This document shows, piece after piece, positions 52,257 through 61,601 of a stretch of 64,000 bases of DNA. The position numbers and the translations under genes are program-made. Within the stretch, counting starts at the first letter, position 1. Each line of letters opens with the position of its first letter. Origin of the DNA: Arcicella gelida (GTDB lineage Bacteria; Bacteroidota; Bacteroidia; Cytophagales; Spirosomataceae); assembly GCF_034931025.1 (NCBI RefSeq), contig NZ_JAYGIL010000004.1:1-64000 (forward strand). The letters are read 5' to 3'. The notes beneath the pieces were generated by a model. It was not told the DNA's origin and did not search any database. It saw nothing but the letters and a program-made list of their open reading frames with translations.

Positions 52257-52568
52257 ATGGACAATAGTTTTCTTTCATATTATTTACTTACAAGTGCTAT
52301 ATTATTTAGCGTTGGTTTGGCTGTAGTAGTTACCAAACGAAACGTTATTGTGGTTTTGATGGGGATTGAATTGATGCTGAATGCTGTAAACCTAAATTTA
52401 GTAGCTTTCAGCAAAAATGACCCAGATTTACAAGGACAAATGTTTGCACTCTTTGTGATTGTCGTTGCTGTTTGTGAAGCCGTCGTTGCACTCGCCATCG
52501 TGTTGAAAGCACATGAACATTTCCAATCAATCAATCTTGATGAGATAAGTAATAATTCAGAATCCTAA
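52257..52568 (+). CDS. nuoK: NADH-quinone oxidoreductase subunit K
   Basis: 103 residues, three membrane helices. The buried glutamates that carry protons are in VLMGIELMLNAVNLNLVAF (near residue 36) and VVAVCEAVVALAIVL (near 72). Last gene of this small block; the usual next genes nuoL, nuoM and nuoN are not here. Confidence 0.92.
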   Translation: MDNSFLSYYLLTSAILFSVGLAVVVTKRNVIVVLMGIELMLNAVNLNLVAFSKNDPDLQGQMFALFVIVVAVCEAVVALAIVLKAHEHFQSINLDEISNNSES

Positions 52569-52762
52569 TACCTGTCGGACTTCAGATGTCGGATGTCAGC
52601 TATCGGCTTTCGGCATTTACTCTCTCTAACTTAGTCACTTACTGAGTGCTAAAGACCAAAAACTTATAATAACTCATCAATATTTTATAATTTTTAGCTG
52701 ATTACTGAAAGCCGAAGAACCGAAACCTAATATTAATAATAAATAACTTCATTCAATCCAAA

Positions 52763-53284
52763 ATGACAAAAACTAAATACGTTTCAGAATCTCTTACCAC
52801 AATGACGGAAATGATTTTTCCGAATGATACCAATACTTTAGGAAATTTAATGGGCGGAAACCTCATGCGAATGATGGATGTTGTCGGTGCAATCTGTGCG
52901 CAAAAACATTCAAACCGAATTGTTGTTACTGCTTCTGTCGATAATGTATCTTTTAAAGAATCTATTCCACTTGGCAGTGTAGTTACTCTTCAAGCTAAAG
53001 TAACTAGAGCTTTCAGTTCTTCAATGGAAGTTGTAATTGATGTTTGGGCAGAAAATATTCCAGCCCAAGAAAGAGTAAGTACCAACAAAGCATTTTTCAC
53101 TTTTGTGGCTGTTGACCAAAGCGGTCGCCCAATAGATGTACCTATTTCTTTGACTGAAACAGACGAAGAAAAAGCACTTCATGAAGGTGCTTTACGCAGA
53201 CGCCAATTACGTTTGGTTTTAGCAGGAAGAATGAAACCTTCGGAAGCAACCGAATTAAAAACGTTTTTGAATGGAGGCGAATAA
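52763..53284 (+). CDS. Acyl-CoA thioesterase, hotdog fold
   Basis: 173 residues of the YciA/ACOT type, hydrolysing acyl-CoA to free acid and CoA. LGNLMGGNLMRMMDVVGAICAQKHSNRIVVTASVDNVSFKESIPLGSVV includes the catalytic Asp region and the hotdog helix; VFVEVWAEN-like strand follows. The acyl specificity is unknown. It lies 194 bp after nuoK. The spacer (52569-52762) carries a loose inverted repeat built on TCGGCTTTCGG and no other feature. Confidence 0.85.
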   Translation: MTKTKYVSESLTTMTEMIFPNDTNTLGNLMGGNLMRMMDVVGAICAQKHSNRIVVTASVDNVSFKESIPLGSVVTLQAKVTRAFSSSMEVVIDVWAENIPAQERVSTNKAFFTFVAVDQSGRPIDVPISLTETDEEKALHEGALRRRQLRLVLAGRMKPSEATELKTFLNGGE

Positions 53285-53291
53285 ATGCTAT

Positions 53292-53348
53292 AGGCTTTAG
53301 GCTAGAAGTATTAAAAGCATACAGCCTATTGCTTATAGCCTAAAGCCT
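53292..53348. terminator. Inverted repeat between convergent genes
   Basis: AGGCTTTAGGCT (53292-53303) pairs perfectly with 53337-53348 around a 33-nt loop that contains further related words (CAGCCTATTGCTTATAGCC). It separates the thioesterase gene from the convergent ABM gene. Confidence 0.5.
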
Positions 53349-53353
53349 CAAAG

Positions 53354-53650
53354 CTAGTTTATTAACTCTACTCTTTCCGAAGAAAAAGCAATTGGCTTTT
53401 CAACAAATAATACTTTGGTTGAAGTCCACACATTTTTGAATAATTCAGAATCTCGATAATTATTCAAATGATTTTCACTTTCCCAATAACTATATGTTGA
53501 AAAGATATTGGGAAAGTTTTTATCTTGTAATAGTTCTAAATGTTGACACCCTTCAAAATGCCTAATCTTGTGCTTAGAAGCATTAAAAATCGCCAAAAAG
53601 TTTTCCACTTTTTCTTCATGAAATGTCATTCTTACAATTCTGATTAGCAT
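53354..53650 (-). CDS. ABM domain protein
   Basis: 98 residues, a single ABM ferredoxin-like domain: LIRIVRMTFHEEKVENFLAIFNASKHKIRHFEGCQHLELLQD, SYWESENHLNNYRDSELFKNVW. Cofactor-independent oxygenase or small dimer of unknown substrate. Different from the ABM proteins of the 17-19 kb operon. 34 bp after the SMP-30-like gene, probably co-transcribed. Confidence 0.8.
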   Translation of the reverse strand: MLIRIVRMTFHEEKVENFLAIFNASKHKIRHFEGCQHLELLQDKNFPNIFSTYSYWESENHLNNYRDSELFKNVWTSTKVLFVEKPIAFSSERVELIN

Positions 53651-53683
53651 AATTTTGAAAGGATAATTTTCAACAAAACAGTT

Positions 53684-54550
53684 TTACTTCACATTAAATC
53701 GCTCCATTCCTTTTCTATCTTGCAAAGTAACGTAAGCATATTTTCCATCTGGACTAAAGACTAAATTACTACTTTGCAAGCCTTTTAATTGTACTTCTTT
53801 GAGTAATTTACCTTTTTTTGAAAAGACAAGTATTTTGCCCAATCCCCAACGACAAACGTAAAGGTTTCCTTTTGCATCACATTTCATGCCGTCTAAACCG
53901 CCGTCTTCAAAGGAAGTAAAAAGTCTTTTCTTCGAAATATTTCCTGTTAGGTCAACATCAAAAGCCCAAACTTTTCTCTGAATACTTTCATTTACATATA
54001 AAGTTCTTTCATCTGGACTAAGGCAAATTCCGTTGGTAGTTCCCATTTGGTCGGTTAAAAGCGTTTCCTTTCCTCCTTTGTCTATTCGCCAAACTTTTCC
54101 TGTTGAATTTTTCCAATTTGGGTCTGAAGCAAAAATTACATCATTTTTTTTGATACAAATATCATTAGGTTGATTAAAGGCATCATTATGACAATACGTT
54201 GAAATGGCTTTAGTTTTCATATCAACTTTCAAGACATTATGTCCTGAAAAATCGGCTAAATACATATTCCCTGCTTTATCAAATTGAATTGCATTGGCTG
54301 TACTTCCTTTGGGTAAAGTCAAAAATAATTCACAAGTACCATCTGGATTCACTTTACCAATCGTGCCATCTTCTTTAAAGTTTACGACGTACAAATTACC
54401 AGCTTTGTCAAAATTTGGACCTTCGATGTTGTTGGTAAATAAATTCTCTGCGGTAAAATCTTCTACTTTGATTTGCTGTGCAAAAGTTTGGGATAAGAGT
54501 AAGGAAAATAAGGCTAGACTCAAAGAGTAGCGTGTCATTGTTTTTTTCAT
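53684..54550 (-). CDS. Exported SMP-30/gluconolactonase-like beta-propeller protein
   Basis: A signal peptide (about residues 1-24, ending TFAQ) and a six-bladed propeller of the SMP-30/LRE type: EGPNFDKAGNLYVVNF, the metal site region NQPNDICIKKNDVIFASDPNW, TTNGICLSPDERTLYVNES and GGLDGMKCDAKGNLYVCRWG. These enzymes hydrolyse lactones and bind Ca or Zn through Glu, Asn and Asp, which are visible here. Substrate unknown. Confidence 0.83.
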   Translation of the reverse strand: MKKTMTRYSLSLALFSLLLSQTFAQQIKVEDFTAENLFTNNIEGPNFDKAGNLYVVNFKEDGTIGKVNPDGTCELFLTLPKGSTANAIQFDKAGNMYLADFSGHNVLKVDMKTKAISTYCHNDAFNQPNDICIKKNDVIFASDPNWKNSTGKVWRIDKGGKETLLTDQMGTTNGICLSPDERTLYVNESIQRKVWAFDVDLTGNISKKRLFTSFEDGGLDGMKCDAKGNLYVCRWGLGKILVFSKKGKLLKEVQLKGLQSSNLVFSPDGKYAYVTLQDRKGMERFNVK

Positions 54551-54594
54551 GAATTTTAATTGGAAATAGTATATAATTTTAAATTGGATACTGC

Positions 54595-55071
54595 TTAATA
54601 ATCTAATTTATCGTTCTTTTCATTCCATAATTCAAATGCTTTTTTAGCTTCTTCTCTTCCCAAAGGAATCATCTCGATTTTTCGTTCAGAAAGTGGTAAT
54701 GGAATTTCATTATAAATAAAGGCATCGTCAAAACCTGCTTCGGCTGCATCATCACGAGTATTGGCATAATACACTTTTGAAGGACGAGCCCAATAAATTG
54801 CACCCAAACACATCGGACAAGGCTCGCATGAAGTATATAATTCGCAATCGGATAATTGAAAAGTATCGAGATGTTTGCAGGCTTCTCTGATAGCTACTAC
54901 TTCTGCATGAGCTGTAGGGTCGTTGCTAGAAGTAACTTGATTAAAACCTTCGCCTACAATTTCTCCATTTCTCACAATTACAGCACCGAATGGCCCACCT
55001 TTACCTTCAGAACTTCCTTGAATTGAAAGTTCGATGGCTCTTTTCATAAATTTTAATTTGTCTTGTTCCAT
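54595..55071 (-). CDS. Nucleoside deaminase, guanine deaminase-like
   Basis: 158 residues of the zinc-dependent cytidine deaminase fold. Zinc ligands and catalytic Glu are in HAEVVAIREACKHL and SCEPCPMCLGAIYWARP. The ends AEAGFDDAFIYNEIPLPLSERKIEM resemble B. subtilis GuaD-type guanine deaminase more than TadA, so guanine to xanthine plus ammonia is the best guess. 44 bp upstream of the SMP-30-like gene, same strand. Confidence 0.82.
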   Translation of the reverse strand: MEQDKLKFMKRAIELSIQGSSEGKGGPFGAVIVRNGEIVGEGFNQVTSSNDPTAHAEVVAIREACKHLDTFQLSDCELYTSCEPCPMCLGAIYWARPSKVYYANTRDDAAEAGFDDAFIYNEIPLPLSERKIEMIPLGREEAKKAFELWNEKNDKLDY

Positions 55072-55461
55072 GATGAAGATTTTTTGGCAAGTTAGTAAAC
55101 TGAATCAAAACTCTAACGACTGATAGAGCCTTTGCCTTCTATTTGTTTTTGAAGGTTTTGAAAATAAGTACAAATACTCATTCAAAGATATGTTTTCTTA
55201 AAAAACATATTCCATAAATATTAGTTTAAGTTTAAATAGTCTCGTACTATTTAGTACCAATCTATATAACAGATGATAAAAAAGACTTAATCTGTACACT
55301 TTAACATTTCCCCTAATTTTAGCATTAAAAAAATGTCGCAAACAAAATTTTATCAGTAAATTGCAGATAAATTTTGAAAGGATACTAGTCAAATTACGTA
55401 TCGGTTTGAAGATTAAAGTATAATTACTTGATAATCAAAGCCTAAAACTCAAAAATCAACA
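55072..55461. other. 390-bp intergenic region upstream of nuoA
   Basis: AT-rich divergent region holding the promoters of the deaminase gene and the nuoA operon. A 64-codon open frame on the minus strand (55198-55392) has no protein-like composition. I found no convincing promoter box or RNA structure. Confidence 0.4.
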
Positions 55462-55851
55462 ATGAACTATCAACCATCCGATTATCTTCCAATACTTATC
55501 CAATTAGGGGCTGCTTTAGCATTTATTGTTGCAACAATGCTTGCAACGCACTGGCTGGGGCCTAAACGTCATAGTGCATTAAAAGATGATGTTTTTGAAT
55601 GTGGTATCGAATCAGTGGGTGATGCCCGTACTCCTATTTCAGTTAAATACTTTCTTGTAGCTATTCTTTTTGTCCTATTTGACGTAGAAATTATTTTTAT
55701 GTATCCTTGGGCTGTAAATTTTATGGGGTGGGTAAAATCATCTTCAGATGTAGCCATTAACATGTTCCTTGAAATGTTAGTATTCATGGGCTTATTGTTG
55801 GTAGGCTTCATTTATGTTATCAAGAAAGGCGTTTTAACTTGGGAGAAATAG
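55462..55851 (+). CDS. nuoA: NADH-quinone oxidoreductase subunit A
   Basis: 129 residues, three membrane helices. Family motifs GPKRHSALKDDVFECGIESVGDARTPISVKYFLVAILFVLFDVEIIFMYPWA, including the loop Cys near the quinone site. First gene of the main complex I operon; 151 bp before nuoB. Confidence 0.93.
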   Translation: MNYQPSDYLPILIQLGAALAFIVATMLATHWLGPKRHSALKDDVFECGIESVGDARTPISVKYFLVAILFVLFDVEIIFMYPWAVNFMGWVKSSSDVAINMFLEMLVFMGLLLVGFIYVIKKGVLTWEK

Positions 55852-56002
55852 TATCGTTGAATGGAACAGGTTTTTCTGTAAACAAGCCTTTCTTCATCAC
55901 AGTGTTATCACAAATTTGAATATATAAATATATTGTGTTTCTGAATTGATTAGCGTGCCAAAAATGATGGCTTTCTGATACTTAGATTCTCAAATAGATA
56001 CA

Positions 56003-56551
56003 ATGAGCGATAGAATAATAAAAACAGTTGATGCTCCAGAAGGAATTGAAGGACAAGGTTTCTTCGCTGGCAAATTAGATGATTTCGTGGGTCTTGCTCG
56101 TGCAAATTCACTTTGGCCACTTCCTTTCGCTACTTCATGTTGCGGTATTGAATTTATGGCAACAGCCGGAGCTCATTATGACATTTCTAGATTTGGGTCT
56201 GAACGTATGTCTTTTTCTGCCCGACAAGCCGACATTCTTATGGTAATGGGTACTATTTCTAAGAAAATGGGACCAGTCCTTAAACAAGTATATCTTCAAA
56301 TGGCTGAACCTCGTTGGGTACTTTCAGTTGGAGCATGTGCTTCTTCAGGTGGAATTTTTGATACTTACTCTGTTTTACAAGGTATCGACCGTATTATTCC
56401 AGTTGATGTGTATGTTCCGGGTTGCCCACCTCGTCCTGAACAAATCTTAGATGGTTTTATGCAAATTCAAGAAATTGCAAAGTCAGAACAACGCCGTCGC
56501 AGAGAATCTCCAGAATACAAAGCACTTTTAGCATCTTACGGAATTGAGTAA
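56003..56551 (+). CDS. nuoB: NADH-quinone oxidoreductase subunit B
   Basis: 182 residues, carrying cluster N2, the last iron-sulfur centre before quinone. Ligands: tandem Cys in FATSCCGIEFM, Cys in SVGACASSGG and Cys in VPGCPPRPEQ. Arg-rich C-terminus. nuoC follows after 70 bp, a gap that contains GTTATCCGTTT, a near match to the spacer word seen around the ribosomal genes. Confidence 0.95.
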   Translation: MSDRIIKTVDAPEGIEGQGFFAGKLDDFVGLARANSLWPLPFATSCCGIEFMATAGAHYDISRFGSERMSFSARQADILMVMGTISKKMGPVLKQVYLQMAEPRWVLSVGACASSGGIFDTYSVLQGIDRIIPVDVYVPGCPPRPEQILDGFMQIQEIAKSEQRRRRESPEYKALLASYGIE

Positions 56552-56621
56552 CAGTTATCCGTTTAATTTTTGCTGGTTAGAATAACAAGTAAAAGCTAGA
56601 CGATTAACAGATAAGCTAACA

Positions 56622-57122
56622 ATGACAAACGAACAAATAGCACAAGATTTAGTCGCACAATTTGGCGAAGATAACATTTTTGGAATTGTAGAAAATTACG
56701 GGCTTTTAAACGTAACGACTACAACCGACACCATTGTGCCGTTGATGCATTATTTATATCAACATCCAACCTTCAAATTCCAGTTTCTTACAGATTTAGG
56801 TGGCATTCATTTTCCAGACGTTCCAAGTCATGAATTTGGTGTTATTTATCATCTACATAGTTTAGAAAACAATGTAAGATTGATTATCAAATTATATGTT
56901 TCCAGAGAAAATATCGTAGTACCAACTATCACAGGTTTATATGCTTGTGCCAATTGGATGGAAAGGGAAGCATTTGATTTTTACGGAATTTTGTTCTCTG
57001 GGCATCCAAAAATGGAACGTATTCTGAATGCAGAAGACATGGATTACCATCCGATGCGTAAAGAATATCCTTTGGAAGACGCCACTCGTCAAGATAAAAT
57101 TGATGCCTTGTTTGGTAGATAA
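56622..57122 (+). CDS. nuoC: NADH-quinone oxidoreductase subunit C
   Basis: 166 residues, 30-kDa-type subunit of the quinone module. Hallmarks: YHLHSLENNVRLIIKLYVSRENIVVPTITGLYACANWMEREAFDFYGILFSGHPKMERIL and HPMRKEYPLE. Separate from NuoD here (the two are fused in some bacteria). 12 bp before nuoD. Confidence 0.94.
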   Translation: MTNEQIAQDLVAQFGEDNIFGIVENYGLLNVTTTTDTIVPLMHYLYQHPTFKFQFLTDLGGIHFPDVPSHEFGVIYHLHSLENNVRLIIKLYVSRENIVVPTITGLYACANWMEREAFDFYGILFSGHPKMERILNAEDMDYHPMRKEYPLEDATRQDKIDALFGR

Positions 57123-57134
57123 ATTTATAAAAAT

Positions 57135-58370
57135 ATGTCTGAAATCGCATTAGTATCAAGCCCGTTTGTAGGCTTAGAGAAAGCACAAGTAGATAAAAAA
57201 TATGTCAATGAGTTGACAACCCTAAACTTAGGACCTACTCACCCTGCAACACATGGTATTTTTCAAAACATCTTAACGATGGACGGAGAAACAATCATTG
57301 ATGCAGAACAGACAGTAGGATACATTCACCGTGCATTCGAGAAAATTGCTGAGCGTCGTCCTCTTTATCAAATTACAACGCTTACAGACCGTATGAACTA
57401 CTGTTCGTCGCCTATCAATAATATGGGTTGGCACATGACAGTAGAGAAACTTTTAGGCGTTGAAGTACCTAAAAGAGCTCAATATATTAGAGTAATTATG
57501 ATGGAATTGGCTCGTATTGCCGATCATATCATTTGTAATTCCATTCTTGCTGTTGATACAGGAGCTTTAACGGGTTTCTTGTATGTAATGCAGTGGAGAG
57601 AACACATTTACGAAATCTATGAAGAAGTGTGTGGCGCTCGCCTTACAACGAACATGGGTCGTTGTGGTGGAATGGAAAGGGACTTATCTAAAGAAGCCAT
57701 TCGCAAAATCCAAATACTTCTTGACGAATTTCCTGCAGGATTAACAGAGTTTGAAAGTTTGGTAAAACGTAATCGTATCTTCATGGATAGAACCATTGAT
57801 GTTGGTGCTATTTCTGCTGAACGTGCTTTAAACTATGGCTTTACTGGACCAAACTTAAGAGCCGCTGGTGTTGATTATGACGTTCGTGCGATGAATCCAT
57901 ATTCTTCTTATGAAGATTTTGATTTTGAAGTACCAGTTGGCACAAAAGGTGATACTTATGATCGTTTCTTGGTTCGTGGAGAAGAAATGTGGCAAAGTTT
58001 GAAAATCATCAAACAAGCTTTAAGTAATCTTCCAGAAGGGCCATATCACGCTGATGCCCCACATTATTATTTACCTGAGAAAAAAGAGGTTTATAATAAC
58101 ATGGAAGCATTGATTTATCACTTCAAAATTGTAATGGGTGAAATTGATGCTCCTGTTGGTGAAGTATATCACTCAGTAGAAGGTGGTAATGGTGAACTTG
58201 GTTTTTATCTGGTATCAGATGGTGGCCGTGCACCATATCGTTTGAAATTCCGTCGTCCTTGCTATATTTATTATCAAGCATTCCCAGAAATGATTAAAGG
58301 CTCAACACTTTCAGATGCCATCGTTACGATGTCTTCTATGAATGTGATTGCTGGAGAATTAGACGTGTAA
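57135..58370 (+). CDS. nuoD: NADH-quinone oxidoreductase subunit D
   Basis: 411 residues, 49-kDa subunit forming the quinone cavity with NuoB. LNLGPTHPATHGIFQ, EKIAERRPLYQITTLTDRMNYCSSPINN, and GRAPYRLKFRRPCYIYYQAFPEMIKGSTLSDAIVTMSSMNVIAGELDV at the end, as in all NuoD. nuoE starts 24 bp on. Confidence 0.96.
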   Translation: MSEIALVSSPFVGLEKAQVDKKYVNELTTLNLGPTHPATHGIFQNILTMDGETIIDAEQTVGYIHRAFEKIAERRPLYQITTLTDRMNYCSSPINNMGWHMTVEKLLGVEVPKRAQYIRVIMMELARIADHIICNSILAVDTGALTGFLYVMQWREHIYEIYEEVCGARLTTNMGRCGGMERDLSKEAIRKIQILLDEFPAGLTEFESLVKRNRIFMDRTIDVGAISAERALNYGFTGPNLRAAGVDYDVRAMNPYSSYEDFDFEVPVGTKGDTYDRFLVRGEEMWQSLKIIKQALSNLPEGPYHADAPHYYLPEKKEVYNNMEALIYHFKIVMGEIDAPVGEVYHSVEGGNGELGFYLVSDGGRAPYRLKFRRPCYIYYQAFPEMIKGSTLSDAIVTMSSMNVIAGELDV

Positions 58371-58394
58371 TTTTTGCTTAATTCAGACTAAAAC

Positions 58395-58889
58395 ATGACA
58401 AATACACAAACCATACAGTTTCCAGCGGATACGTTGGAGTTAGTTCATAAAATCATTAAACGTTACCCAGAAGGTAAGCAAAAATCTGCTTTACTTCCAA
58501 TTTTACATTTGGCTCAAGCAGAGTGGAAATGGTGTAGTTCAGAAGTGATGGATTATGTGGCTAGCTTGTTGAAAATTAAGCCTGTTGAAGTATATGAAGT
58601 AGCTTCATTTTATACAATGTTTCACTTAGAACCAGTAGGTGAACACGTAATTGAATATTGCCGTACTGGGCCATGTTGTTTAATGGGTGGAGTTGAAGTA
58701 TATGATCACTTAAAGAAAAAACTAGGCATTGAAACTGGAGAAACTACTCCAGACGGTAAATTTACAATTAAAGAAGTAGAATGCTTAGCAGCTTGCGGTT
58801 GGGGACCTGTCTTTCAAATTCGTGAAAAATATTATATGAATTTGACCAACGAAAAGGTTGATGAAATCATTGATGAGTTGTCAAAATAA
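58395..58889 (+). CDS. nuoE: NADH-quinone oxidoreductase subunit E
   Basis: 164 residues, thioredoxin-like 24-kDa subunit with a 2Fe-2S cluster (N1a). Ligands: Cys in YCRTGPCCLMGG and in VECLAACGWGP. It belongs to the NADH-oxidising tip with NuoF. 75 bp before nuoF. Confidence 0.94.
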   Translation: MTNTQTIQFPADTLELVHKIIKRYPEGKQKSALLPILHLAQAEWKWCSSEVMDYVASLLKIKPVEVYEVASFYTMFHLEPVGEHVIEYCRTGPCCLMGGVEVYDHLKKKLGIETGETTPDGKFTIKEVECLAACGWGPVFQIREKYYMNLTNEKVDEIIDELSK

Positions 58890-58964
58890 TAATGTACTCT
58901 TAATTAATTGATACACTTTATCTGAATTCGATGCGAAATATCGCTGAGCAAATTTAATAGAAAA

Positions 58965-60305
58965 ATGAAAATATTAACCGAACATATTGACGTACAAGGC
59001 ATCGATACTATTGATGTTTTTCGTAAAAATGGTGGATATAAAGCTGTTGAAAAAGCTTTAAAAACGATGACTCCCGATGAAGTTACTGAAGAAGTAAAAA
59101 AATCAGGTATTCGTGGACGTGGTGGTGCTGGTTTCCCGATGGGTATGAAATGGTCCTTTTTGGCTAAACCTGAAGGTATTCCTCGTTATTTAGTTTGTAA
59201 TGCGGATGAATCAGAACCGGGTACTTTCAAAGACCATTATTTGATGATGAAATCTCCTCATACTTTAATTGAGGGGATGATTGTTTCGTCGTATGCTTTA
59301 GGAGCAAATACTTCTTATATTTATGTAAGAGGCGAATTAATGTACGTTGTAAATATTCTTGAAAAAGCCATTCAAGAAGCTTATGACAAAGGTCTTTTAG
59401 GTAAAAACATTTTGGGTTCTGGTTATGACCTCGACCTTTTCGTTCAACCGGGTGGTGGTGCTTATATTTGCGGAGAAGAAACAGCCTTGTTAGAATCGTT
59501 GGAAGGTAAACGTGGAAATCCACGTAATAAACCTCCATTTCCAGCAGTAAAAGGTTTATGGCAATGCCCGACAGTAGTTAATAATGTAGAATCTATTTCT
59601 GCTACTTCTTGGATTATTAACAATGGTGGCGATGAATACGCTAAAATTGGTATTGGTAGAAGTACAGGAACTAAATTAATTTCAGCATCAGGCCATGTTC
59701 GTAAGCCAGGTGTTTATGAAATTCCTCTTGGTATTACTGTCGAAAACTTTATTTATGCAGATGAATGGTGTGGTGGTATCAGAGATGGACATAAATTGAA
59801 AGCTGTAGTAGCGGGCGGATCTTCAGTACCAATTCTTCCAGCAGAGTTGATTTTAAAAACAGTAAACGGTGAAAATCGTTTGATGACTTACGAATCGCTT
59901 TCTGATGGCGGTTTTATCACAGGCACAATGTTAGGTTCTGGAGGTTTTGTGGTAATGGACGAAACTACTTGTATTGTTCATAACACATTGACATTCGGTC
60001 GTTTTTATCACCATGAATCATGCGGACAGTGTTCTCCATGCCGTGAAGGAACAGGTTGGATGGATAAAGTACTCTACAGAATTGAACATGGAAAAGGACG
60101 TCAGGAAGATATTGATTTACTAGTAGATGTTGCTAAGAAAATTGAAGGAAATACCATTTGCCCATTAGGAGAAGCTGCCTCTTGGCCAGTCGCTGCTGCG
60201 ATTCGTCACTTCCGTGATGAGTTTGAATGGCATATTAAACATCCTGAAAAAGCAACACAAAAAGGAGCAGTATTTATGCGTGAAGGTGCTAGTTGGAGTT
60301 TATAA
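58965..60305 (+). CDS. nuoF: NADH-quinone oxidoreductase subunit F
   Basis: 446 residues, 51-kDa subunit with FMN and NADH sites and 4Fe-4S cluster N3. NADH/FMN loops: GIRGRGGAGFPMGMKW, CNADESEPGTFKD, GAYICGEETALLESLEG. The cluster: ESCGQCSPCREGTGW and the distal Cys in GNTICPLGEAASWP. A glycosyltransferase gene starts 10 bp after its stop codon. Confidence 0.96.
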   Translation: MKILTEHIDVQGIDTIDVFRKNGGYKAVEKALKTMTPDEVTEEVKKSGIRGRGGAGFPMGMKWSFLAKPEGIPRYLVCNADESEPGTFKDHYLMMKSPHTLIEGMIVSSYALGANTSYIYVRGELMYVVNILEKAIQEAYDKGLLGKNILGSGYDLDLFVQPGGGAYICGEETALLESLEGKRGNPRNKPPFPAVKGLWQCPTVVNNVESISATSWIINNGGDEYAKIGIGRSTGTKLISASGHVRKPGVYEIPLGITVENFIYADEWCGGIRDGHKLKAVVAGGSSVPILPAELILKTVNGENRLMTYESLSDGGFITGTMLGSGGFVVMDETTCIVHNTLTFGRFYHHESCGQCSPCREGTGWMDKVLYRIEHGKGRQEDIDLLVDVAKKIEGNTICPLGEAASWPVAAAIRHFRDEFEWHIKHPEKATQKGAVFMREGASWSL

Positions 60306-60315
60306 TTTAAAGGTT

Positions 60316-61506
60316 ATGAAAAAGAAGATATTATTTATTGGACACGACGCCAACGTTGCAGGTGCTCAATATGTATTACTCGATTTCTTAAAATCTTTAA
60401 AACAAAAAGGTTTTGAAACCTATCTTCTATTAGCAAAAGGAGGTTCTTTACTTCCTGAATTCAGTAAAGTTGCAGAAGTAATTCTTTGGGAATACGATGA
60501 TAAAGACACTCAAAGAAATCCATATTCAAGGATTATTTATGATAAAGTTTTTAAATTAAACAAGCTTCGTAAATTAGCCTTTTATCAGGAAAAACATAAA
60601 GAACTTACTGAATTAAAGTTCGATTTAATATTTTCAAATACCATTGCCAATGGCGGTTTGTTGAGAAGTTTAGAGTTTCTGAGATGTCCATTTGTGGTAT
60701 ATGTACACGAGCTTGAAAACTCTATTCAAAAATATACTTTGCCTGAAGACTTGGAGTATCAAATAGAAAATTGCATCCATTTTCTAGCGGCATCTAAAGA
60801 GATTAAAAGTAATCTCTTCTTGAATCATCAAATTGATGAAGATAAAATTACTGTTGTCAATCCATTTATATCAGTAAATAATATACTTGAAAAGCTCAAC
60901 AATGCAGATAAATCAGGTATCAGGAAAAGGCTGAATATTCCTAATGACGCTATTGTAATTGGAGGTTGCGGAAATTTTGAATGGAGAAAAGGCGTTGATA
61001 CTTTTTTATCAGTAGCTAATGCCATACTTAATAAAAAGAAAGAAGTACATTTTCTTTGGATAGGTATTCAAAAAAACTCTGTTGAACACCAAAATATCTT
61101 GTATGATTTAGAAAAAATGGGAATTCAAGAACATGTACATGTTATCGCTCCTACGATGGAAAACATGGATTATATGTCTTGTTTTGATATATTCTTTCTT
61201 TCTTCAAGAGAAGACCCACATCCGTTGGTCATGATTGAAGCAAGTTTAAATAAAATTCCTGTGGTATGTTTTGATAAATCTGGCGGTGCTCCAGAATACG
61301 TGGAGCAAGATGAAAGAGTAATTATTCCTTATGGCAGTATAGTTTGTGCCAAAAATAAATTGATAAGCTTAATTGAGGACAAAGTACTCAGAGAAGAAAT
61401 AGGGCAAAAAATGTTTCAGAAGGCATTAAATTATGATGCTTCTGTAATAGCTCCACAGATATTACAAATTTTAGAAGAAATAAACGAGCATGAAAGTATT
61501 TCTTAA
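60316..61506 (+). CDS. Family 4 glycosyltransferase inside the nuo operon
   Basis: 396 residues from the ATG at 60316 (KKKILFIGHDANVAGAQYVLLDFL); the frame is open further upstream inside nuoF but that part is nuoF in another frame. GT-B fold: N-lobe HDANVAGAQ, then C-lobe VIGGCGNFEWRKGVDTFLSVA and the donor site SCFDIFFLSSREDPHPLVMIEASL with EX7E. It has no link to respiration. It lies 10 bp after nuoF and 95 bp before nuoG, in the same direction, so it must share the transcript. Base composition is like its neighbours, a little more AT. Confidence 0.85.
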   Translation: MKKKILFIGHDANVAGAQYVLLDFLKSLKQKGFETYLLLAKGGSLLPEFSKVAEVILWEYDDKDTQRNPYSRIIYDKVFKLNKLRKLAFYQEKHKELTELKFDLIFSNTIANGGLLRSLEFLRCPFVVYVHELENSIQKYTLPEDLEYQIENCIHFLAASKEIKSNLFLNHQIDEDKITVVNPFISVNNILEKLNNADKSGIRKRLNIPNDAIVIGGCGNFEWRKGVDTFLSVANAILNKKKEVHFLWIGIQKNSVEHQNILYDLEKMGIQEHVHVIAPTMENMDYMSCFDIFFLSSREDPHPLVMIEASLNKIPVVCFDKSGGAPEYVEQDERVIIPYGSIVCAKNKLISLIEDKVLREEIGQKMFQKALNYDASVIAPQILQILEEINEHESIS

Positions 61507-61601
61507 TTATCAATGAAATACCGTCTGAATCGTAATATAGTAATTAGGTTATTCTTTGGAAAAACCATGTTTTAATCGACAAATAAATATTAAGCTTTTA
61601 T

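Noticed and set aside
55198..55392. 64-codon minus-strand frame upstream of nuoA
   Set aside because: Composition follows AT-rich non-coding DNA; no signal peptide, domain or conserved neighbour.
60214..60315. N-terminal extension of the glycosyltransferase into nuoF
   Set aside because: These codons are nuoF in another frame; the ATG at 60316 gives the normal GT4 N-terminus.
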